59,830 bases of DNA, from the NCBI GenBank assembly GCA_945861265.1, contig CAMAUC010000016.1, forward strand, positions 1 through 59,830, written 5' to 3'. The notes under the pieces are model-generated. The model had not been told where the DNA came from. It did not search any database and was given only the letters and a program-made list of their open reading frames with translations. The first letter of the stretch is position 1. Each line of letters begins with the position of its first letter. The position numbers and the translations under genes were made by a program. The stretch is from Rhizobium sp. Q54. GTDB taxonomy: Bacteria; Pseudomonadota; Alphaproteobacteria; Rhizobiales; Xanthobacteraceae. Shown piece after piece: positions 36,019 to 44,885 of this stretch.

Positions 36019-37637
36019 AGTTCGGCCCGCTTGCCCCGAAAGACGCGCGCGGCGCCACGGCGGTGCATTCGATCCGCCAGGGCGATCTGGTGCTCAAGAA
36101 GGGCACGTTGATCGGCGACAAGGAAATCGCCGCGCTGGAATCGGCGGGCGTTACCGAGATCGTCGTCGCGCTTGTCGAGACTGGCGACGTGTCGGAGGAC
36201 CAGGCCGCTGCTGAGATTGCGACCGCCGCTGGCGGCGACGGCACGCGTACCGATCGCGCTTTCACCGGCCGCTGCAATCTGTTCGCGCAATCGGCCGGCG
36301 TGCTGGTGGTCGACAAGGATGCGATCGACCGTCTCAACCGCATCGACGAAGCCGTCACCATCGCGACGCTTTCCGCCTACAAGCCGGTGGTCGAAGGCGA
36401 GATGATCGCCACCGTGAAGATCATTCCTTTCGCCGTGTCGGGCGCCGCGCGCGACCGCGCGGTGGCGGAAACCGCGAAGGCCAAACCGGTGATCCGTATC
36501 GCGCCTTATAAAGTGCGCAAGATCGGCATTGTCTCGACCTTGCTGCCGGGACTTGCGCCGAAAGTCGTCGACAAGACATTGAAGATCACCGCCGCGCGCA
36601 TTGCGCCGGCCGGCGCGACCATCGTCGCCGAGCGGCGCGTGCCGCACGAACAGCAGGCGCTGGCGCGCGCGATCGACGAGCTGCGTGACGCCGGCGCCGA
36701 ACTGGTGATCGTATTCGGCGCTTCCGCCATTGCCGATCGCCGCGACGTCATCCCGATGGCGATCGAAGCGGCCGGCGGCGAGATCGAACATTTTGGCATG
36801 CCGGTCGATCCGGGAAATCTGATGCTGATCGGCCGTCTGCGCGGGCAAGCGGTGATCGGCGCGCCCGGCTGCGCGCGCAGCCCAAAGGAAAACGGCTTTG
36901 ACTGGGTGCTGATGCGGCTGCTCGCCGGTCTCCCCGTCACGCGCGACGATATCACCGGCATGGGCGTCGGCGGCTTGCTGATGGAAATCGTCACGCGGCC
37001 GCAGCCGCGCACCGAGCCGTCGCCGGAAAAGGGCCGCAGCATTGCCGCCATCGTGCTGGCCGCCGGGCGCTCCACGCGCATGGGCGCGGTCAACAAGATG
37101 CTGGCCGAGATCGGCGGCAAGCCGCTTGTGCGCATCGCCGCCGAGCAGGCTCTGGCATCGCGCGCCAAGCCGGTGATCGTCGTCACCGGGCACGAGCGCG
37201 AAAAGGTCGAACAGGCGTTGGCCGGCTTGCCAGTGCGCTTCGTTCACAATGCGGACTACGCCAATGGCCTCGCCGGTTCGGTCAAAACCGGCATTGCCGC
37301 CGTTCCTGCCGTTGCAGATGGCGCCATCGTTTGTCTCGGCGATATGCCTCAGGTCGACAGCGGTTTGATCGACAAATTGCTGGCGGCATTCGATCCCGAA
37401 CGCGGCGCGCTGGTCGTGGTGCCGTCGATCGACGGACGGCGCGGCAATCCGGTGGTGTGGTCGCGTCGTTTCTTCGCCGAGTTGATGGCGATCACTGGCG
37501 ATGTCGGCGCGCGCCATCTGATCGGCCAATATGCAGAGGCCGTGGTCGAAGTGCCGCTCGCCGGCGACGCGGCGCTGACGGATGTCGACACGCCCGAGTC
37601 GCTGTCGGCGGTCAAGGCGGAAATCGAGCGCGCCTGA
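36015..37637 (+). CDS. Fused MoCo-binding/nucleotidyltransferase protein (MoeA-like + MobA/MocA-like)
   Basis: 540-aa two-domain protein. The N-terminal half (about 1-330) resembles a molybdopterin-binding (MoeA/MogA-like) domain, with VFGASAIADRRDVIPMAIEAA near 235. The C-terminal half (about 345-540) is a nucleotidyltransferase: IVLAAGRSTRMG, KPLVRIAAEQAL and DMPQVDSGLIDKLL. Related C-terminal domains (MocA) make the cytosine dinucleotide cofactor used by xanthine-oxidase-family enzymes, which fits the locus. The start overlaps the XdhC-type stop (ATGA). Confidence 0.87.
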   Translation: MKFGPLAPKDARGATAVHSIRQGDLVLKKGTLIGDKEIAALESAGVTEIVVALVETGDVSEDQAAAEIATAAGGDGTRTDRAFTGRCNLFAQSAGVLVVDKDAIDRLNRIDEAVTIATLSAYKPVVEGEMIATVKIIPFAVSGAARDRAVAETAKAKPVIRIAPYKVRKIGIVSTLLPGLAPKVVDKTLKITAARIAPAGATIVAERRVPHEQQALARAIDELRDAGAELVIVFGASAIADRRDVIPMAIEAAGGEIEHFGMPVDPGNLMLIGRLRGQAVIGAPGCARSPKENGFDWVLMRLLAGLPVTRDDITGMGVGGLLMEIVTRPQPRTEPSPEKGRSIAAIVLAAGRSTRMGAVNKMLAEIGGKPLVRIAAEQALASRAKPVIVVTGHEREKVEQALAGLPVRFVHNADYANGLAGSVKTGIAAVPAVADGAIVCLGDMPQVDSGLIDKLLAAFDPERGALVVVPSIDGRRGNPVVWSRRFFAELMAITGDVGARHLIGQYAEAVVEVPLAGDAALTDVDTPESLSAVKAEIERA

Positions 37638-37704
37638 GATTCGAATCATTGATCGCATTTGCGACTCGCCCCCTTATCGGAGCCCAATGACCGGGTAGGG
37701 GCCG

Positions 37705-38106
37705 ATGCGAGAGATTTACGCACCAGCGATTCGCGCCTTCGTGGTGGCGGGTCTGTTTCTTGCGACCGTCACGTTGATGTTCGTCGCCGTTAATACGGCG
37801 CGCGCGGCCGGCGCTTTGGCGGTCGGATCGTGCGGCGCCTTCGGCGAAGCCTTCGACTTCGCCAGCCTCGATGAGGCGAGCCAGACCGCGCTGGCCAAGT
37901 GCCAGGGCGAGCGCTGCCGGATCGTTGCGACCTCGCGGCGCGGCTGCGCTGCCTTCGCCGTCGACTTCCACGATCCATGCGGCGCGCATGGCTGGGGCAA
38001 GGCGTCGCGCCTCGGCCGCAGCCAGAACGCCGCGCTGGAAGCCTGCTACAAAGGCGGCGGCAAGGACTGCGTCATCCGCACCTTCTATTGCGACGCCGAG
38101 GGCTGA
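37705..38106 (+). CDS. DUF4189-like exported protein
   Basis: 133-aa protein with a probable signal sequence (VVAGLFLATVTLMFVAVNTARA). The mature part is Cys-rich: at least seven Cys, including CQGERCRIVA, GCAAFAVDF and CYKGGGKDC. The arrangement resembles the DUF4189 domain. Predicted periplasmic or secreted with disulfides. Function unknown. Confidence 0.72.
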   Translation: MREIYAPAIRAFVVAGLFLATVTLMFVAVNTARAAGALAVGSCGAFGEAFDFASLDEASQTALAKCQGERCRIVATSRRGCAAFAVDFHDPCGAHGWGKASRLGRSQNAALEACYKGGGKDCVIRTFYCDAEG

Positions 38107-38121
38107 GGCCAAACCCGTCAT

Positions 38122-38236
38122 CCTGAGGTGCGATACGCCATAGCGCGGTTACGCGCGTCTTTGACGCACTATGGCGCGAGCCTCGAAGGACAGACGACCG
38201 CTGATCCTCCGGCCGGTGCTGCGCTCGCACCTCAGG
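38122..38236. repeat. Nested inverted repeat
   Basis: Outer arms CCTGAGGTGCGA (38122-38133) and TCGCACCTCAGG (38225-38236) enclose inner arms CGCCATAG (38136-38143) and CTATGGCG (38169-38176). It carries TCATCCTGAGG and CTCGAAGGA segments also present in the groES-groEL repeat. Likely a dispersed palindromic element of the genome. Confidence 0.65.
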
Positions 38237-38252
38237 TTGAGGTATCGGGCCC

Positions 38253-38281
38253 TTGCGGGGCTTTTTATTTTCTCATATAAA
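38253..38281 (+). promoter_or_regulatory. Predicted sigma-70 promoter of the TetR operon
   Basis: TTGCGG (38253-38258), 17-base spacer, TATAAA (38276-38281). The start point would fall at about 38288, inside the palindrome that follows. Confidence 0.5.
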
Positions 38282-38299
38282 TGACTGACCAGTCAGTCA
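38282..38299. promoter_or_regulatory. TetR-type operator palindrome
   Basis: TGACTGAC-CA-GTCAGTCA is a perfect 8-bp inverted repeat. It sits between the -10 box and the regulator start codon, where a bound repressor would block initiation. This suggests TetR autoregulation of the whole efflux operon. Confidence 0.65.
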
Positions 38300-38302
38300 G
38301 TG

Positions 38303-39007
38303 ATGAGCATGAAAAAAGCCAAGGGCGACACATCGGCCACGCGCCAAATCGCCGGCACCAAGCCGGCGGCGAAGGTGCGTGCGCAGGCCGCCGGCAAAGT
38401 TGCCGCAAATTCCCGCGCTTCGCGCGGCGCCGGGCGGCGTGAGGCCATTCTGGCGGCGGCGCTCGACGAATTTTCCGCGCGCGGCTTCGAGGCAACTAGG
38501 CTCGACGACGTCGCCAAGCGAGCCGGGATCGCCAAGGGCACGATCTATCTTTATTTTCGCGACAAGGACACGTTGTTCCAAGAACTGGTGCGGGCCATGC
38601 TGGCGCCCCTGATCGGCGGCATCGAGGCGATGGGCGCGACCGATCTGCCGGTGAATCTCCTGGCCGAGCGCCTCGTCGATCTGTTTGTGCGCGAAATTTA
38701 CGAGACGCGCCGCCAGGACGTCATCCGTTTGATGATCTCGGAAGGCCGGCGTTTTCCCAAGCTGGCCGAGTTCTATTACCGTGAAGTGCTGTCGCGCGTG
38801 TTCGACGCTATGCGTGCCTTGCTCAAGCGCGCCGCCGCCCGCGGCGAGGTGCCCGTGGCGCTGGTCGAGTTTCCGCAACTCATCGCCGCGCCGGCTCTGG
38901 TTGCCATCGTCTGGAGCGGGCTGTTCGAACGTTACGCGCCGCTCGACGTCCGTCGCATGCTGAAGGCGCACATCGATCTGCTGTTTGCCCCGGGGAGAGC
39001 CGCATGA
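38303..39007 (+). CDS. TetR/AcrR family regulator
   Basis: 234-aa regulator. An Ala/Lys-rich N-terminal tail precedes the TetR HTH at about 46-92: ILAAALDEFSARGFEATRLD, then KRAGIAKGTIYLYFRDKD. The C-terminal half is the ligand-binding core, in the TetR_C type associated with CecR/AcrR-like regulators. ATG at 38303 or 38309 are both possible; neither has a good ribosome site. The stop overlaps the HlyD-like gene (ATGA). Probably represses the efflux operon and itself. Confidence 0.9.
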   Translation: MSMKKAKGDTSATRQIAGTKPAAKVRAQAAGKVAANSRASRGAGRREAILAAALDEFSARGFEATRLDDVAKRAGIAKGTIYLYFRDKDTLFQELVRAMLAPLIGGIEAMGATDLPVNLLAERLVDLFVREIYETRRQDVIRLMISEGRRFPKLAEFYYREVLSRVFDAMRALLKRAAARGEVPVALVEFPQLIAAPALVAIVWSGLFERYAPLDVRRMLKAHIDLLFAPGRAA

Positions 39008-39771
39008 AAATGAAACGCGCATTGCCGGTGATCGCGCTCGCGGCGGTTTTGCTTGCCGGCTGCGACAGTGCCAAGGACCGGCCGTTGCAGGGCTGGGTCG
39101 AGGCGGAGACCATCTTTGTGTCGCCGGACGAACAGGGCCGCGTCGAGACGCTGAAGGTTCGTCAGGGCGACAAGGTCGCCAAGGGCGATCTTCTGTTCAT
39201 GCTCGACGACGATCTGCAACGCGCCGACGTCGCGGTGAAGCAGGCGGCTCTGTCGACGGCGCGGCAAAACTTCGACCGCGCCGAGGAGTTGCTCAGGACC
39301 AGTTCCGGCACGCAGAAGACGCTCGACGATGCGCGCGCCGGCCTGACGCAGGCGCAGGCCAATCTCGACGCCTCGCAGACGCGGCTGTCGCGCCGCCGCG
39401 CGCATAGTCCGGACGCCGGCTCGATCGAGGAAGTCTATTTCCGTCCCGGCGAGACCGCGCCACCGGGCCGTCCCGTGGTGGCGCTGCTGCCGCCGGCCAA
39501 TCTCAAGATCAGATTCTATGCGCCGGAAAGCGAACTGGCCGCCATCAGGATCGGCCAGGCCGTGACCGTGACCTGCGATGCCTGCGCGGCCGGGCTTGGC
39601 GCCAAGGTGACGTTCCTTGCCCGCAGCGCCGAATACACCCCGCCGGTCATCTACAGTCTCGAGGAGCGCGCCAAGCTGGTTTATCTGATCGAGGCGCGGC
39701 CGGATGCGCCGGAAAAATTCCGCGTCGGCCAGCCGGTCAGCGTCACGCTGAACAAGAGCGCCGCGCCGTGA
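39004..39771 (+). CDS. HlyD/EmrA-type efflux lipoprotein adaptor
   Basis: 255-aa periplasmic adaptor. The N-terminus ends in a lipobox LLAGC (Cys20), so it is likely a lipoprotein. A biotinyl-lipoyl-like half motif (RVETLKVRQGDKVAKGD) flanks a coiled-coil (about 75-130). It links the inner-membrane ABC pump to an outer-membrane channel. The set TetR-HlyD-ATPase-permease resembles the ybhGFSR cluster. Confidence 0.88.
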   Translation: MKMKRALPVIALAAVLLAGCDSAKDRPLQGWVEAETIFVSPDEQGRVETLKVRQGDKVAKGDLLFMLDDDLQRADVAVKQAALSTARQNFDRAEELLRTSSGTQKTLDDARAGLTQAQANLDASQTRLSRRRAHSPDAGSIEEVYFRPGETAPPGRPVVALLPPANLKIRFYAPESELAAIRIGQAVTVTCDACAAGLGAKVTFLARSAEYTPPVIYSLEERAKLVYLIEARPDAPEKFRVGQPVSVTLNKSAAP

Positions 39772-40739
39772 GCGAGGTCAACACCGCGTCGAAAATCTCG
39801 AATCCAAATGTTGGCGACGTCGTCATCGATGTCCAGCATCTAACCAAGAAATTCGATGGCCGCGCCGTGGTGCGTGACCTGTCGATGCAGGTCAAGCGCG
39901 GCACGATCTACGGCTTTCTCGGCCCGAACGGCTCGGGCAAGACCACGACCATCCGCATGCTGTGCGGTCTGCTGACGCCGGACGAGGGTACGGGCACTTG
40001 CCTCGGTTATGATATTCGCACCGAGACCGACAAAATCAAGACCCAGGTCGGCTATATGACGCAGCGCTTCAGCCTGTATCAGGATCTGTCGGTGCGCGAA
40101 AATCTGGAATTCATCGGCCGCGTCTATGGTCTCGACAATCCCAAGGCGGCGGCGCGTGCGGCGATCAAGCGGCTCGGCCTCTCGGGGCGCGAGGAGCAGT
40201 TAGCCGGCGAATTGTCGGGCGGCTGGAAACAGCGGCTGGCGCTGGGCGCCTGCACGCTGCCGAGCCCGCAACTGCTGCTGCTCGACGAACCGACCGCCGG
40301 CGTCGATCCGAAAGCGCGGCGCGAATTCTGGAACGAAATTCATGCGCTCGCCGCCGACGGCCTGACCGTGCTGGTCTCGACCCACTACATGGACGAGGCC
40401 GAGCGCTGCCACGAGATCGCCTATATCGCCTATGGCGAGTTGCTGGTGCATGGCACAGTCGAGCACGTCATCGCCGCCTCTCATTTGACCACTTATATTG
40501 TGAGCGCCGACGCCGGCACGCTCAATACGCTGTCGCAAGAGCTGACCGGCAAGCCCGGCGTCGACATGGTGGCGCCATTCGGCACCAGCCTGCATGTGTC
40601 CGGCCGCGACGGCGCAGCGCTGGAAGCGGGCATCGCGCCCTATCGCCGGCGTGCCGATCTCGACTGGAAGAAGTCCGAGCCCTCGTTGGAGGATGTGTTC
40701 ATCGATCTGATGAGCAAGGCGCAGGATAATTTCCAATGA
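39768..40739 (+). CDS. ABC transporter ATP-binding protein (drug/lipid export type)
   Basis: 323-aa ATPase. Walker A GPNGSGKTTT near residue 55, Q-loop TQRFSLYQDLSV, signature LSGGWKQRL near 149 and Walker B LLLLDEPTAGVDP near 170. The C-terminal extension fits the ABC-2-type export family. A GTG start overlaps the adaptor stop (GTGA); an ATGA overlap leads to the permease. Confidence 0.94.
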   Translation: MSEVNTASKISNPNVGDVVIDVQHLTKKFDGRAVVRDLSMQVKRGTIYGFLGPNGSGKTTTIRMLCGLLTPDEGTGTCLGYDIRTETDKIKTQVGYMTQRFSLYQDLSVRENLEFIGRVYGLDNPKAAARAAIKRLGLSGREEQLAGELSGGWKQRLALGACTLPSPQLLLLDEPTAGVDPKARREFWNEIHALAADGLTVLVSTHYMDEAERCHEIAYIAYGELLVHGTVEHVIAASHLTTYIVSADAGTLNTLSQELTGKPGVDMVAPFGTSLHVSGRDGAALEAGIAPYRRRADLDWKKSEPSLEDVFIDLMSKAQDNFQ

Positions 40740-41896
40740 GCCACATTATTCCGCGCGAAGCGTCGCGCCGTCACCGGGGCAATGGCTTCTGGCGCAAGAC
40801 CTGGGCCGTGCTGATCAAGGAGTTCATCCAGCTTCAGCGCGACCGCGTCTCGTTCGGCATGATCGTCATGATCCCGCTGATGCAGCTTTTATTGTTCGGC
40901 TACGCCATCAACACCACCCCGCGCAATTTGCCGACGGCGGTGCTGTTGCAGGAGCACAGCGACGTTGGCCGCTCGATCCTGGCGGCGTTTGCCAATACGG
41001 GATATTTCCGGGTGACGGAGCTGCCGACCACGGAGGCCGAACTCGACCGCCTGCTGGCGTCGGGCAAGGTTCTGTTCGGCGTCGAAATACCGGCCAATTT
41101 CGAGCGCGCGCTGCGCCGCGGCGAAGTGCCGTCGATGCTGGTGATCGCCGACGCCACCGACCCGGTCGCGGCCGGCTCGGCCTTGGGCGCGCTCAGCCGC
41201 ATGGTGCAGACCGCGCTGGTGCATGATTACGCGATCCCCGAAGCCGGCGCGCCGGCCTTCGAGATACGCACCCATGCGCGCTACAATCCGGCCGGCAAGA
41301 CAGAGCTGAACATCGTGCCCGGCCTGGTCGGCACCATTCTGACCATGACCATGCTGATCTTCACGGCGCTGTCGGTGACGCGCGAGATCGAGCGCGGCAC
41401 CATGGAAAATCTTCTGGCTATGCCGATCACGCCGATCGAAATCATGCTCGGCAAGATTTTTCCCTATGTCGTGGTCGGCTTCGTGCAGGCGGCGATGATC
41501 ATCGGCGTCGGCATTGTCCTGTTCCACGTGCCGGTGCTCGGCAGTCTGTTCGTGCTCGCCGGCTTGAGCACCTTGTTCATCGCTACCAACCTGTCGATCG
41601 GTTACACCTTCTCGACTGTCGCGCAGAACCAGTTGCAGGCGATGCAGATGTCGATCATGTTTTTCCTGCCGAACATTCTGTTGTCCGGCTTTATGTTTCC
41701 CTTCGCCGGCATGCCGGTCTGGGCGCAATGGGTCGGCGAGATGCTGCCGCTGACGCATTATCTGCGCATCGTGCGCTCGATCATGTTGAAGGGCGCGACG
41801 TTGTCGGATCTGCACTACGACGCGGCGGCGATGGCCGGCCTCATGCTGGTGGCGATGACCATTGCGGTGACGCGGTTCCGGCGGACATTGGATTAG
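40736..41896 (+). CDS. ABC-2 type permease
   Basis: 386-aa inner-membrane permease. One N-terminal helix (MIPLMQLLLFGYAINTT), a large periplasmic loop (about 60-180) and five further helices give the YhhJ/YbhR layout. The cytoplasmic loop EIERGTMENLLAMPITPIE is the diagnostic ABC-2 motif. Only one permease gene is present, so it may work as a homodimer. The stop overlaps the bcsS-like stop. Confidence 0.92.
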   Translation: MSHIIPREASRRHRGNGFWRKTWAVLIKEFIQLQRDRVSFGMIVMIPLMQLLLFGYAINTTPRNLPTAVLLQEHSDVGRSILAAFANTGYFRVTELPTTEAELDRLLASGKVLFGVEIPANFERALRRGEVPSMLVIADATDPVAAGSALGALSRMVQTALVHDYAIPEAGAPAFEIRTHARYNPAGKTELNIVPGLVGTILTMTMLIFTALSVTREIERGTMENLLAMPITPIEIMLGKIFPYVVVGFVQAAMIIGVGIVLFHVPVLGSLFVLAGLSTLFIATNLSIGYTFSTVAQNQLQAMQMSIMFFLPNILLSGFMFPFAGMPVWAQWVGEMLPLTHYLRIVRSIMLKGATLSDLHYDAAAMAGLMLVAMTIAVTRFRRTLD

Positions 41897-42648
41897 TCGG
41901 CAAGCTTCACCGACAGATTGAGCCGGACATAGAGGCTCGACGTGCCATCGGTGTCGCGGGCAAAGCCGACGGCTGCCGACCATTCGGTGATTTCGGTCTT
42001 CATGCTGGTGATGTGCAGGCCGACGCGATACTGGCGGTAGGCGTCGGAGCCGAAATATTGCGCCTCCGGTCCGACATAGACGCCATCGGTGAACAGTTCC
42101 TCGGCGACGCGCCAGCCATAGGCGATGCGTGCCGCGTGACCGGTGGCGATCGTCGACAGCGAAGCGTCGCCGACGACGAGAGTGTCACGGGTCGGCTCGT
42201 ACCAAAGTTCTCCCGCCATGCGCAGACCGAAATTCCAGCCGCGCAAACTGGTGCCGGGATCGTCCGGCCATAACTTGTTGCGGCGCAGTTCGGGGCCGAA
42301 AAAATATTTGAATTCGGCATTGCCGCGTTTGATGCGAAAGCCGGGCATGACCTGCGCCATCCATTCGCTGCCGATAACCGTTTCGCCGCCGAGCCAGCCG
42401 GAGATGTAACGATAGACGCCACCGCCGGCGAGCAGCTTGAGCATGAAGCCGTCTTCCTCGAAACCGCCGGGGGCGAGCAGCAGGCCGCTATAGGCGAAGG
42501 CGCCGTTGCGCCATATGTCGCGTCCGGAAAACAGCATGACGTGCGGTTCGTCGTCATCGGCCCGGCTGGGACCGGCCGACAGGCAAACGCCGGCAACAAC
42601 GAAGGCCGCGGCGGAGACGGCCACCGCGCGAACGCACCTTCTCGACAT
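41893..42648 (-). CDS. BcsS-like outer-membrane protein
   Basis: 251-aa exported protein. Signal peptide ends SAGPSRA-DD. The mature sequence has alternating hydrophobic strands and the family segment MLFSGRDIWRNGAFAYSGLL, matching cellulose-biosynthesis-associated BcsS proteins of Rhizobiales. No other cellulose gene is near, so the role here is unknown; a beta-barrel is predicted. The stop overlaps that of the convergent ABC permease gene. Confidence 0.75.
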   Translation of the reverse strand: MSRRCVRAVAVSAAAFVVAGVCLSAGPSRADDDEPHVMLFSGRDIWRNGAFAYSGLLLAPGGFEEDGFMLKLLAGGGVYRYISGWLGGETVIGSEWMAQVMPGFRIKRGNAEFKYFFGPELRRNKLWPDDPGTSLRGWNFGLRMAGELWYEPTRDTLVVGDASLSTIATGHAARIAYGWRVAEELFTDGVYVGPEAQYFGSDAYRQYRVGLHITSMKTEITEWSAAVGFARDTDGTSSLYVRLNLSVKLAD

Positions 42649-42729
42649 CGAGGCCCCCCAGCCTCAGCACGGTCCGACCATAACGCATCGGACTTCCCCT
42701 ACAACTAAAGCGTGCTGGCAGGTTGTTGT

Positions 42730-43512
42730 CTAGGAGTGGGGAGGCGTCAGGCGGCGGGGCGGGCTGCCTAATGTCCGGTGGATCATCGCCGAGAAGGCGC
42801 TGGGGCTGGCATAGCCGACCGCGTTGGCGGTCTCGGCGACAGACGCGCCTTCCGACAGCCGCGCCAGCCCGTCGATCGCGCGAAGACGGGCCCGCCATTC
42901 GGCAAACCCCAGCCCGGTCTCGGCGCGGAATAGCCGCGCCAGGGTCCGCCTGCTGGCTCCGGCCTGTTCCGCGAAGCGATCGAGGTCATGATCGAGGCTG
43001 CAATTATCCAAGAGCGCGCGCGCCACCCGCAGCGCCCTAGCATCGCGCGGCATCGGTACATGCAGGCGGCGGTCGCGCAGGCGCGCGAGTTCGGTGAGGA
43101 TCAGGCGCGCGACCGTGCCGCCGCGGCTCATTTCGGCATAATCGGGCGGCTCCTCCAGTAGCGCCAGAATGAGTTCGCGCAACAGGCCGGAAATCTCGAC
43201 CAGCACCGGCAGGCCGGGCAGGGCCTCGCATTGCGAAGCTGCGATATAGACGGTGCGCATCTCGACGTGGCTGCGCATGGTGACGCTGTGCGGCAGTTGC
43301 GGCGGCAGCCACAAGGCGCGGGCCGGCGGCAGGATCCAGGCCGCATCCTGCGTCTCGACCCGCATGATGCCGCTGACCGCATGCAGCAACTGGCCGCGGC
43401 GGTGGATATGCAGCGGGATTTGGTCGCCGACCGGGCAGGTCTTGGCCAGCACCGCGACCGGGCGCGGCGCGTCGTCGAGGATTTGCCGGTAAACCGGGGC
43501 ACTGTTATTCAT
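42730..43512 (-). CDS. AraC family regulator with cupin domain
   Basis: 260-aa regulator. The N-terminal cupin half (about 10-100) includes IPLHIHRRGQLLHAVSGIMR. Two C-terminal HTH motifs lie at about 150-250, with FAEQAGASRRTLARLFRAETG and VAETANAVGYASPSAFSAMI. It is divergent from an MFS transporter gene 130 bp away, the usual arrangement for AraC-type control of an efflux pump. Ligand unknown. Confidence 0.9.
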   Translation of the reverse strand: MNNSAPVYRQILDDAPRPVAVLAKTCPVGDQIPLHIHRRGQLLHAVSGIMRVETQDAAWILPPARALWLPPQLPHSVTMRSHVEMRTVYIAASQCEALPGLPVLVEISGLLRELILALLEEPPDYAEMSRGGTVARLILTELARLRDRRLHVPMPRDARALRVARALLDNCSLDHDLDRFAEQAGASRRTLARLFRAETGLGFAEWRARLRAIDGLARLSEGASVAETANAVGYASPSAFSAMIHRTLGSPPRRLTPPHS

Positions 43513-43642
43513 GGTGCGTTGGCCTGTTCACGACGAAAATCGGCCGAACATCGTCAAATGGCAAGGGCTATATTGGTCCGGCCTAAACGATTCCGGCGCT
43601 ATGGTCGGCCTTCCGGCCCGCCGTTTTCTCAAAACTCCGCAA

Positions 43643-44884
43643 ATGAGCCGCATGACCCCGACCAGCAGCCCCACCGCCCAGTTCACTGAGACCGCGCGCC
43701 TGCGCGAGATTTCCTTTCTCAATCTGGCGCACGGGCTCGACCATTTCGTGCTGCTCATCTACCCGACCGTCGTGATCGGGCTGGAGCTGATCTACAACCG
43801 GCCGTATAGCGAACTGATCGCGCTTTCGAGCACGACCTTCGTCGCCTTCGGCGTTTTCGCGCTTCCGTCCGGTTGGCTCGCCGACCGCTGGAGCCGCCGC
43901 AACATGATGGCGGCATTCTATTTCGGCTGCGGCGTGTCGTTGATTGCCATCGCGCTGGCGCCCAATCTCCTGGTGCTGTCGATTGCCATGTTCATGCTCG
44001 GCGTGTTCGCGGCGATCTATCATCCGGTCGGCATGGCGATGCTGATCGAAGCCTCCGGCGCCAATGGGCGCACGCTGGCGTTCAACGGCGTCTGCGGCAA
44101 TCTCGGCGTCTCGCTCGCCGCCGGCATTTCCGGCGCGCTGGCCTATTGGGTGCACTGGCGCGCGGCGTTCTTTTTGCCGGCTTTGGTGCTGCTCGGCTCC
44201 GGCGCCGTCTATGTCAGGCTGACGCCGGACGACCGCCATCACGCCAGAAAGCGCGTGTCGAAGGCGGCGGTGCCTTTGACGGCGAAGGTCATGGCGATGC
44301 TGTTCGGCCTGTTCCTGTTCATCGCCTTCAGCGCCGGGCTGGTATTCAACGTGCTGACCATCGCGCTGCCCAAGATCGTCGATGAGGGCATGACAAAGGA
44401 TGTGTCGCTCGTCACCATCGGCAGCATCGCTACTCTCGTGCTGGTCTGCGGCGCCATCGCGCAACTCGCGGTCGGCCGGCTGGTGGAAAAGATTTCGGCG
44501 CCGAACCTGTTCATCGCGGTCACCGCCTTCGGCTTTGCCGGCAATCTATGGGCGACCTACGCCACCGGCATTCCGCTGATGATCGCGCTCGCCATCGCGG
44601 TGGCGGCGATCTACGGCCAGGTGACGGTCAACGACATCATCCTGGCGCGCTACACCGCCGACGCCTGGCGCGGTCGGGTCTATGCCGTGCGCTATTTCAC
44701 CTTGTTCATCAGCGCCGGCATCGCTATCGCGATGATTGCGCTCCTGCACAAGTCCGGCGGCTTCAGTCTGGTGCTCGGCGCCAACTCCGTCGTCGCACTG
44801 ACCATGTTCCTGGCGACGCTCGGATTGGTGTCGCTGATCTTCTCGATCGAAAGCCGCCACGCCGCCAGCCAGCCGGCGGAATAG
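43643..44884 (+). CDS. MFS transporter (Fsr-like)
   Basis: 413-aa major facilitator with twelve predicted helices. The loop 2-3 motif GWLADRWSRRNMM near residue 80 is diagnostic. The N-terminal FLNLAHGLDHFVLLIYP resembles fosmidomycin-resistance-type transporters. The ATG at 43643 is chosen, with 43652 as alternative; the longer frame has no N-terminal family match. Likely regulated by the divergent AraC protein. Substrate unknown. Confidence 0.85.
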   Translation: MSRMTPTSSPTAQFTETARLREISFLNLAHGLDHFVLLIYPTVVIGLELIYNRPYSELIALSSTTFVAFGVFALPSGWLADRWSRRNMMAAFYFGCGVSLIAIALAPNLLVLSIAMFMLGVFAAIYHPVGMAMLIEASGANGRTLAFNGVCGNLGVSLAAGISGALAYWVHWRAAFFLPALVLLGSGAVYVRLTPDDRHHARKRVSKAAVPLTAKVMAMLFGLFLFIAFSAGLVFNVLTIALPKIVDEGMTKDVSLVTIGSIATLVLVCGAIAQLAVGRLVEKISAPNLFIAVTAFGFAGNLWATYATGIPLMIALAIAVAAIYGQVTVNDIILARYTADAWRGRVYAVRYFTLFISAGIAIAMIALLHKSGGFSLVLGANSVVALTMFLATLGLVSLIFSIESRHAASQPAE

Positions 44885-44885
44885 T

